From Strobilurus pachycystidiatus (Eukaryota; Basidiomycota; Agaricomycetes; Agaricales; Physalacriaceae): a stretch of 51,618 nt of DNA. How positions within the stretch are numbered: position 1 is the first letter of the stretch; each line of letters starts with the position of its first letter. Position numbers and translations under genes: made by a program. The stretch is from positions 1 to 51,618 of the forward strand of contig JAHLMK010000048.1 in the NCBI GenBank assembly GCA_019915135.1. Reading direction: 5' to 3'. The notes under the pieces were generated by a model. That model ran no database searches. It saw only the letters and a program-made list of their open reading frames with translations, and was not told the origin of the DNA. Positions 44,102 through 51,618 of this stretch are shown here, one piece after another.

Positions 44102-47100
44102 CTACTGCAGTTCAATTTCACCAGTTCCAAACTCGTCTCCGCCGCCCAGACTGCCCATTCCCACTGGATCGTCCTCACCAAAGAGATCCTCCTGCGAATC
44201 AAACTCGAGCGGATTTGTATCTAAAGAGTCAAAAGCAGTTCCGTTGTCGAGGCGAGTATCTCTAGCTTGTTCGCGAGACGCTTCGTCACTAATGGGATAT
44301 CCAACCGCAGGATCAAACGTCGTGCTTCGAACAAACTCCTTGAATTTGCCGTAGACATGAGCACGAATGTCGGATATTTTCGGATATTTCAATTATATTC
44401 GTATCCGACATCCGAAGTTATTCGGATGTCGGATGTCGGATATCCTTCGGATGTCGGATACCTCTCGGATGTCGGATGTTCACTTCCTGAGCAAACATCC
44501 GAACCATGATAGTTGTGACTATAATATGAGAGTGTTCTGTATTAGCTATGTGACTCTAATTGACATTCACACCCAGTTTACTATCATAACTTCACAGTAT
44601 GTATAGTTTTAGACTGTGATTGATGCAATTATAATCCAATATTCATGGATATTCAAATATATTTGGATATATTCGAATGAATATCCGCAGATATTCGGAT
44701 ATTGGTCATTTAACTCGGATAGAATGTCGGATGTCCATCTGAATACGAATATCTGGGTTTGGGGTGCACATATTCGTCGTTCGGATGTCGGATATATCCG
44801 AATAGACACTCGTGATCATGTCTAATTTGCCGTCCTGCCAGACTTGGGCACCGGCCACGATAACATCCACAACAGCTGAGCGTTGTGGTTGCTGGACCTT
44901 GGACCTTGTCGGCTTCTGTGGAGCAGGCACAAAGCGACTTTGAGTCGGATCTTTGGCCGGTTCGTGCATGCCATCCTTGATCATCTGCTCAACTAGAACT
45001 CTGATATCCTCGTAGAATCGTGCTTCCTTTGACCGGCGTGAACGGTCCTCATCACCGAAGAAATTTGCTACAGCATGAGTGATGTCCCGGAAGGCCTCGA
45101 TACATGCAGATCCCTTCTGCATAATATACTGAATCGTAACTCCATTGCCCGATGCGATGAATACACGCTTGAACTTCAGTCAGTTGCTGCAATACACGTA
45201 TGTGAACAATTTATCATACCTTTACCCAGAAATTCAGTTGCTCCAGATACAAATCTGTCGCAATTGCCCTGCCCTTCTCATCCCATCGCCAATAAAACCA
45301 TGCTCTCTCGAGAGCAGTACGCATGGCCGGCGTAGTCTCATACTTCCATTTCAGCAAGACCTCGGCACATTCGCGAGCATAGTTATGCTGCCCAGCGCCA
45401 CGGAACGCCAGACACCAATACTTCATGACACGAAGAACACGACCGGCATCTGCATAGCTAACGGCCTGTTCAAACTCAAGGAAGAGGAGACCGTCACGCA
45501 TGAACAGGATGGAGCATGCTAGCCAATCGTCCCCGAGAGTTTGTGCCAATTCCGCGGCCTCGCTCGTGGTGAACTCTCGTTGGATAGCCTCAGCTAATTC
45601 AGTGATTTCATGCAGATCGGGTCTCCATCCCTCGAGCTCAGACCATCGCGTGAACTTCTTCTTGATCCTATCATTTGTGTGAGCATGATTATATCTTGGT
45701 GGTAGTCCATACTAACATGACAATGTGTAGGATTCGTGCTATCAGCGAATGGCGGATCAGAGCCTTCGCGGCAGCATAATTCGGTTTTTTGACATCCCAT
45801 TTGCGGCGTAGAAGGGCTTTGTGTGCTGCTAAGGATGTGGGATCCCGAACTTCGTGGCCATAATGTGCGCGCATAATGAGGTGAGTGTTTTGAAGGGCGT
45901 AATGCCACAATGTGCTCAATTCCTCCAGATACTCGAGGCGATCCATCGGAGTGATATCGTCAATGCGATCCCGGCGCGCTGCTCGAGTATTGTTGGAGGT
46001 AAGCCAGTCTCCGAGCGAAATCCTGGCAAATTCCGACCACTCCTCTTCAGACATTGTACTTCGCTTCCGCATCATTGCCTCAAAGACATCAATTGTACCT
46101 TTCTTTGAACCTTCGTTCACGTCAAAAACCCCGAACGGCCGAGCATCTGTCTTCTTTGGCGGCAATGGACGATCCTGCGGCATCATCTTCTCGATTTCCG
46201 CCAGCAACTTAGCTCGATCCGCCCACTTCTCGTTACCTGGACAGTAGCGCGCAATGAGAAGGGCAATTGTGGCCATGAATGCCTTCTCCGTATGGCGGTC
46301 ATCTGCTGCATCCGGTAAGATATCCAGTGCTGTTGCATTCACCCGTTTTCCTCGAAGTGCCAGCTTTGCCTTCAGATTCCGTGCCTCGTCAACGTCCAGT
46401 CCTTCTGTGTCTATTGCGATGATGGCGACATTGGTAGCGTGGATCATAGAATTCTGATTGGTGATGCGCTGCTGAAACTTGCGCAGATAGATATTGATAT
46501 TGTCGAAGATGAGGGCCCATAGAGCATTGCTGGTGAGGAGTTCGACTGCGAATGTGATGGTGTCGTCACTGATTCGCTTTTTAAGCCGTTCGATGGTGGT
46601 ACCAGAGACACTCAGGCCAACGTTGCTAAGCATCTTGATGACGCAAGAGCTGGTGCCGTTCGTCTTGAAGAAGAGGCCGAGAATGAGAGGTAGCGCGTTT
46701 GTGCCTTGATTCCGAATGAAGGCTAACATCATGAGCGATAGCATAACCCCCTGTAGAGCTGTCAGTGATTTGCTGGAATACACCTTAGTTAGAGCTTACG
46801 AAGATTGGATTCCGTGCGAAACCTTTTGCTTTGCGAGGGATATCCTTTGGGTCTGGACTGTCTTCATTAGGATCATCATCCCAGTCTGACTCGTCCATGT
46901 CCTCGTCTGCTGGAGTCTGCTTCTCTGAGTCTGCCCTCTTCTGGTGATAGCGACGATAGTCGTTCGGTGCAGCGGCAAAGGCGTGCAGAAGTGCCCACAT
47001 GAAAGGGGCTAGATTCTCGAGTTTTGCAGCAATGACGGCGGGCTGTAAGAGCTCTTTCACGGAGGCGATAGTGAGGTCTTTCATTTTGATTTTGAAAGAG

Positions 47101-47462
47101 GGCTCCGTGATGATGTTGTTGCTCTCTTCAACGGCGATTTCCATAGCGCATTTTGGGATATGGGAGTGTAGCGCTTTTCGTGTTGCCGGAGACCATTCGT
47201 GCCAGAGGTTGTAGATCATTCCAGGTGGCCAAGGTGACGTGGATGCTCCCAAAAAGATTCCGGCTCGCTGCTTGACCTCTACGACATTGCTTGAGAAGAT
47301 GAAGACCATGTATTGGGTGACGGTGACCCCGAGAAAAATGGCCAAGGAAAAAATGAGATGTAGCCGCTCTTGTAGGTCGGTTTTTTGCATGTCTTTGGGA
47401 GATTTCTCGAACTTGGCTTCCCAGAACGCATTTGTGTACTGGAGTCTTGAGAAAGACATCAT
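44102..47462 (-). pseudogene. DUF6589-domain protein gene, C-terminal end cut by a 473-bp insertion
   Basis: A protein family of unknown function, expanded in agaricomycetes. Start MMSFSRLQYTNAFWEAKFEK. Family blocks: LENLAPFMWALLHAFAAAPN, MLAFIRNQGTNALPLILGLF, LIFDNINIYLRKFQQRITNQ, RPFGVFDVNEGSKKGTIDVF, SLGDWLTSNNTRAARRDRID and GSACIEAFRDITHAVANFFG. Introns near 46755-46810, 45665-45713 and 45180-45225. The element at 44352-44824 interrupts the last exon inside DGKF; reading into it gives about 30 foreign residues and a stop at 44706. Beyond it the original frame (KEFVRSTTFDPAVGYPI) runs to a stop at 44102-44104. About 85 native residues are lost. The 5' end is disturbed too: another element lies 1 bp upstream of the ATG. 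Confidence 0.75.
44352..44824. mobile_element. 473-bp non-autonomous hAT-type element, copy 2 (inverted)
   Basis: Same length and near-identical sequence to copy 1 but in opposite orientation. It is flanked by its own 8-bp duplication atttgccg (44344-44351 and 44825-44832). The different duplications show two independent insertions rather than one long palindrome. It lies in the last exon of the DUF6589 gene. Confidence 0.93.
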
Positions 47463-47463
47463 G

Positions 47464-48172
47464 TAGGGTTTAAAAGTCCGGTCCGGTCCGGTCTTTTGAC
47501 CTCTGAGGTCATGGACTGGGGACTGGACCGGTCTAGAAAATTCCCAAATCTGGCTGGACCTAGGACTGGACTGGTTAGGACCGCAAAAACCGGTCCTAAT
47601 CGGTCCGGTTTGCGGTCCTAAACTGGTCTAGGACCGGTCCATATCATTGCAAGCTCAAACATATATTTTCGCAATTTTTTTTGGTAAGTTTACCATTATA
47701 TCAGTTGACTACATAGATCAGATAGTATATAATAGTTAAATAGATGACTTGTTAGGCTTGTATAATATGTATCAACCACAGTAAGATGGAACTTTTAAAT
47801 ATGAGAGAGTATGTGCAGCTAAATGTATTATATAAGTATATAAGTCATGAAAAGTTTACCATAGGAACGCCTCAATGAGGGTAAGTTTACCATTGGACTG
47901 GTTAAGTCAAGGTAAGTTTACCATGAACTCATACATAACGACCCTTTTGAGGGACATTTGACTGGTCCTAACTGGACCCTGAGTAGACCGGTCCAAACCG
48001 GTCCTAGACCAGTCTTTACCAGTCCAGATAAATCTGGGATAAGCTCTGGACCTAGGACCTGGACTGGTAGGACTGGTAGGACCGGTCCATGTTGGACTGG
48101 TCATATGACCGGTCCAGTCCGGTCCAGTTCACCGGTCTCACCGGTCCACTTGGACTGGACCTTCAAACCCTA
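47464..48172. mobile_element. 709-bp GGTCC-rich palindromic non-autonomous element
   Basis: The ends are tagggtttaaaagtccggtc and, as reverse complement, tagggtttgaaggtccagtc. About 150-200 bp at each end is dense in ggtccggtcc/ggactggacc motifs in both orientations. The AT-rich centre (47650-47930) carries three copies of gtaagtttaccat. On the minus strand, atgtctt(a/t) occurs on both sides (48180-48173 and 47459-47452), suggesting a target duplication separated by a 4-base catg remnant. hAT-like ends, but class uncertain. Confidence 0.75.
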
Positions 48173-49444
48173 TAAGACATGGATACAGGCTCCTATACTG
48201 TTTGCGGCGCCACATGTCACCGGCCTGTGACATTCTGTGACAGGTTTCACTTCGATGCTCCCAACGGCTTCCATTATCCACTCGCACTGTCAATGACCCG
48301 GAAAATTGCTCGAAATGGTCTCGAGGATACTCCTACTTTGGCTGGCACTCATATTCAGCCTCAACGACCTCGGTCAGTATGATCCTGACCAATTTCTTAC
48401 ACTAGGAAGTGACGCCACTTCAAGCTCTACTGTGTGCTGAAATTCTGCAAATGAAATAAATTTTGCTTATCTATCCAATGTAACTAGCTAGAATGAACAA
48501 GTTTCGTACTTTTGTCGAATCCTCTAACGTGTTTTCTCATCCAGTAAAGACGTTCGAAAGAGCCCTCTTAATTTCTTATTTTGAAGCAAGCCCCTTCTAG
48601 ACACGGGAACCGGGTAAGAAGGGCTTGTTCCGAACCAACTTCACGATCTGATTGGCTAGCTTTGTTTGCTCTCATTTATTTGGTAGTATTTGATGATCGC
48701 TGAGCTCGTGAAGGGGCTTGCTTCAAGATCAGTCCTACCATGGGGTTTCTTTTTGGCCTCTAGCTCATTTTCTATACCACATCCTATATCAAGCACCATA
48801 TGGAGTCAATAATTTCGATGTCGAGACACGTTATGAAGTACTCATTCTGACCTTTTTTTCACTCGAAAGTCACACAATCCGTCTCACAAGATGGCCTTCC
48901 TCTCATAATTTGGCCGCCAGTCATCGACACGACTTACTAAGGGGATCTGATCTCCTCCCATCCCAAAAACACTTGGAGATTGAAGATTGTACTAATATGA
49001 ATGCCTGATAGAAAGAGAGCGAGGGAGGGATAGTCCCCCACTCTCGTGGAGACCATTTCAGAACAGCGGTTTGACGCGTCCGGTGGCAATTAGCTGGCAC
49101 GCGTCGGGTAGCTCATTCAGCTATACCGTCTTTACACCCCGTACCCCCGATGATGATGCTATAAAACCTCTTGGGACATGTTAAATCAGTGAACAAACCC
49201 TCAATCTGGTGGCTAGAGTGATTCAGTGCAATAAAGAGAGCATTTCCGTATTTTTGAGCTTTCTTGATCAGATGGATAGCGTGCATTCGACGGAGTTTAT
49301 TACCTTCCACAACACTATGTAAATTCTAAAAAGCACATGGCCTCATTATAGCACATCTCAAGAGTAGATTTCATGTACTAACTGTATATCTACGTGCTGT
49401 GGTTGAGGCAAGACAAGTCGCGTACGACCCCCATGATCGGACCG
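48173..49444. other. Non-coding right part of the large element
   Basis: About 1.27 kb with no supported gene. Short open frames at 48179-48382 and 48718-49008 lack recognisable features. It should contain the original upstream region of the DUF6589 gene, cut off by the 709-bp insertion. A repeat block at 48590-48732 is listed separately. Confidence 0.5.
48590..48732. repeat. AAGCCCCTTC repeat block with inverted ends
   Basis: Begins tgaagcaagccccttct and ends cgtgaaggggcttgcttcaa, which are inverted copies of each other. In the middle is gggcttgttccgaaccaact. The right half matches the block at 36540-36592 in direct orientation. It could be a short palindromic element or subterminal sequence of the large element. 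Confidence 0.7.
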
Positions 49445-49811
49445 AGTTTGAAGCAAGCCCCTCTGCGAGGCGCCCCGGTACCCGGGCCCGAAGCAAGGGC
49501 TTGCTCCGAACCTAGAGTTTAGTAGAGTAACCCTAAGCCCATGTAAGCCCTAGATTAGGTTTATCTCCCAAGACTGAGGACCGCAAGCCCATGCCTTCGC
49601 ATTAGCTCTCGTACCCCAGAATGGCTCCCAGTACTACTATAATGCTGAAAGCAGATAAATTCAAGTGAAATTCGACAAGCAAGGTACGTGAGCCGACAAT
49701 TATGATAATCTGAGGTCACCCTAATCTAGGGCTTACTTCGGTCTAGGGTTACTCTACTAAACTCGATCATTTCCAGAAGTGTCATCAATTTTGCAAATAG
49801 CAATAATATTA
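49445..49811. repeat. Right terminal inverted repeat of the large element, interrupted
   Basis: Reverse complement of the left repeat at 36406-36480. The outer part is at 49765-49807 (cgatcatttccagaagtgtc, then gcaaatagcaat). The inner part, gggcttgctccgaaccta, is at 49496-49514, displaced by the nested element. The block before it (49446-49495) again carries ttgaagcaagcccct. It ends about 16 bp before the stop codon of the M16 protease gene. Confidence 0.72.
49515..49764. mobile_element. 250-bp palindromic element nested in the right terminal repeat
   Basis: Left arm gagtttagtagagtaaccct (49515-49534) is exactly mirrored by agggttactctactaaactc at 49745-49764. Similarity continues inward as gtaagccctagattagg and cctaatctagggcttac. 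The element splits the right terminal repeat between ccgaaccta and ctaaactcgatc; the flanking cta suggests a 2-3 bp duplication. No coding capacity. Confidence 0.75.
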
Positions 49812-49826
49812 GTCCTGTTACTCTCT

Positions 49827-51618
49827 CTACTCGCTCTCCGACCCGCTTTCACTGCCGCTCTCACTTCCGCTCCCGCTTTCACTTCCCTCCATATCTTCTG
49901 GGCTGACCTCCAGCTCTCGCGTCTCGACAGCGAAGCCCGCCGCAGTCAGGCCATTCGATATCTCTTCCGACTTAGAGGGTGCAGTCACGACGACTGCAAT
50001 GGATGACGAGGAATCGAACAACGGCAAGAAATATTTCTTGAGGGTCTTCAGAACGTCCTCTGCGGTCACGGCTTGGTACTTCTCTAGAAGCTCAACCTGA
50101 TAGTTTTGAGGCACGCCTTTCAGCGCCTGGTTGAGAAAAGACACGCCAGCCTGAACGAGTTGCGATAGTAAGCCATGCGTTTAGGTCAAAGAGGATCATA
50201 ACACTTACTGCACGACCGGCAGTCGAGACACCCTTGGTAACTCCGTACACGATACTGCTCTTAGCAGCGTCAAGAGTTGTTGATTCCAAAGCAACCTATC
50301 GTGCATTGGTCAACAACAGTGACTTTTTGGAAGCAAAGCCACATACAGAACCGTCCACAAGTCCTTTGAGCACCTTGGATGCCTCCTTGAATGCGCTCAT
50401 GCTGTTCGAGCTCTAGAAGTCTATGAGTAATCGATCGCCTATGATCTGGGAAAACTTACCCGATACAAAGAGAAGCTCAGGATACCCGCCTCCAAGTCCA
50501 ACGAGACATAGGCCCCGTATGCTAAGCCAGATCCTCGGATGTAACGCTAGTATATAGTCAGCATCACATTCCTGTCAACAACTCCATACACACCCAAAGA
50601 TAACTCTCCGTAGCGTTGAGAACCTCTAGTGCCACACGCATGGCAGGATATTCTGGATGCTGGAACCCTTGGATAGACTTCGTGCTATGCGTCACGTAGG
50701 AGCTCTCGATAGTAGGAAGGCTCATGACGATAGCCTGTTGAACGAGCTGTGTCAGAAGACTCATTCGATAGTATTAGGAAAGGAGCAACGGTGTCACCTT
50801 CTTCACAGGGTTCTTGCCAACATCACTCAAGCAATCAAAACTGAGAGGAACTGGCGCAAGAGGCGCTTCCTATAGAAAGATCAGCGTCGACCCAGAAGAT
50901 ATTCATATAGCACATACAGGAACCGAGCCGAAGTGCTTGCCCCAAACGCTTCGCGGCTCAGGCAGCTTCAAGACGTTGCCCGCCACTGAGAAGCGTATAC
51001 CCGAAGGTTCGGTGACTATCAAACCGATCAGCATCGCGAACTGCATGACAAGAAAGAAAGAAGTCCGTACTAGTCTTCCTCATTGTCTCAAAGTCGGCGA
51101 TAACGCTCTCAGGATCGTCCTGCAACTGCTTTGATAGCTTGGGAATGAATTCGACCTGCTCAAGGACACCGCCACCACGGGAGGTATAGGACTCGTTGTA
51201 CAACAAATCAGTCCAGAGAGAGCCGAGAACAGTGTTCCCATTACGCTTCATCTCGGGAAGCGACTGCTGGATCTTAGCGACAGTGACTTGCAATCTAAAT
51301 CTTGGAGTCAGAAGATAGTCTTTGAAAATGACCTATGGCTTCAGGCGCACCTTTCTTTGTCGAAACGAGCCCCATATACAAGGTCTTTCAACCATGCAAC
51401 AGCGGTGTCATATGCAGCCGTCTCCACCTTGATGGAGATTCGGAAGGTCTCAGAGAACACGCCAGAGTTACCGAGGCCAACTTCGTACGAGACAGTCTCG
51501 TCATCAAGTTTGTTGATGACCTCCTCATGGGTGAGAACCTCTCCATTTTGCCTCTGGACGGGTAAAGCGAAGAAGGCCGACAGATAGGTAGATATGTGTC
51601 TGTCATTCGAGTGAGCTC
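49827..51618 (-). CDS. M16-family zinc metalloprotease (YOL098C-like), 3' part
   Basis: C-terminal half of an insulinase-type M16C peptidase; the zinc-binding HxxEH region lies beyond the right edge. The frame is open at the edge. Readable blocks include YLSAFFALPVQRQNGEVLTH, INKLDDETVSYEVGLGNSGV, FSETFRISIKVETAAYDTAV, LQVTVAKIQQSLPEMKRNGN, AIVMSLPTIESSYVTHSTKS and RGSGLAYGAYVSLDLEAGIL. The residues LPTIESSYV and SGLAYGAYV fit the second M16 domain pair. The C-terminus is an acidic Ser/Gly/Glu repeat (GSESGSESGSESE). At least eight exons. The nearest known relatives are fungal cytosolic/mitochondrial M16C proteins such as yeast YOL098C. Substrate unknown. Confidence 0.82.

Larger units (their letters stand above)
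36406..49811. mobile_element. Candidate large two-gene mobile element (RecQ-like helicase + DUF6589), nested with later insertions
   Basis: The region is bounded by inverted copies of a sequence that reads ttgctatttgc, then tgacacttctggaaatgatc, then gagtttag, then aggttcgg and caagccc: left copy 36406-36480, right copy 49445-49811. Inside are a RecQ-like helicase gene (+) and a DUF6589 gene (-), convergent with abutting stops. Subtracting four later insertions (4040, 473, 473 and 709 bp, plus 250 bp in the right repeat) leaves about 7.4 kb. Whether one mobilisation event brought in both genes is inference. The hexamer atatta flanks the whole block at 35728-35733 and 49806-49811, which could be a target duplication or chance. 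Confidence 0.5.

Noticed and set aside
43870..44470. CRISPR-like or telomere-like array of atccgacatccga units
   Set aside because: The units are very short, vary in orientation, lack unique spacers and are part of the interior of the 473-bp elements.
43556..44824. One 1.27 kb element with about 470-bp terminal inverted repeats
   Set aside because: Each arm has its own complete ends and its own distinct 8-bp target duplication, so these are two separate insertions.
48718..49008. 96-codon plus-strand frame near the right end of the large element
   Set aside because: No domain or composition supports coding; it begins inside a repeat block.
49830..49890. Tandem repeat as a separate element
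   Set aside because: It is the Ser/Gly/Glu-coding C-terminal end of the M16 protease.

Overview
This window comes from the nuclear genome of a filamentous basidiomycete, most likely an agaricomycete. Genes are dense and split by many short (about 45-60 bp) GT-AG introns. Gene content is fungal: IPI1, a Mediator Med5-like subunit, a GH5 mannanase, an NPC2-like secreted protein, and the RecQ-like and DUF6589 families that are expanded in mushroom-forming fungi. I saw no rRNA, tRNA or CRISPR. All gene models were made by eye from reading frames, splice signals and family motifs.

Region 1 (1-35728) is ordinary host sequence. In order it holds: a NAT4/Naa40-like histone acetyltransferase (apparent frameshift), complex I subunit NDUFB11/ESSS, glycine cleavage H protein, two tandem genes for mitochondrial EF-Tu, PEX14, a GRIP-domain golgin, IPI1/TEX10, a secreted double-psi beta-barrel protein, eIF3h, a CDF zinc transporter, a Med5-like Mediator subunit, an unassigned 1.3 kb stretch, a secreted endo-beta-1,4-mannanase, a small conserved protein with a perfect 18-bp hairpin just upstream, an ML/NPC2-like lipid-binding protein, a four-helix membrane protein, mitochondrial bL17 divergent from mitochondrial acyl carrier protein, ribosomal uL13, a three-KH RNA-binding protein and a NUFIP1-like protein. 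Six to seven genes serve mitochondria (respiration, one-carbon metabolism, translation, acyl carrier).

Region 2 (about 35737-49811) is a 14 kb transposon nest lying exactly between two convergent host genes. It starts 8 bp after the NUFIP1-like stop codon and ends about 16 bp before the stop codon of an M16 metalloprotease on the other strand. Its core, 36406-49811, looks like one large element bounded by inverted repeats. It carries two convergent genes: a RecQ-like helicase (+) and a DUF6589 protein (-). Their ancestral stop codons directly abut at 44101/44102. I propose this as a candidate, possibly undescribed, two-gene mobile element.

The core element has itself been hit repeatedly. A complete 4.04 kb hAT transposon with 8-bp target duplication GCCTGACA splits the helicase gene. 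Two nearly identical 473-bp non-autonomous elements in opposite orientation sit in the 3' ends of the helicase and DUF6589 genes, each with its own 8-bp duplication. A 709-bp GGTCC-rich palindromic element abuts the DUF6589 start codon. A 250-bp palindromic element interrupts the right terminal repeat.

Region 3 (49827-51618) is the 3' part of the M16 metalloprotease gene, running off the right edge.
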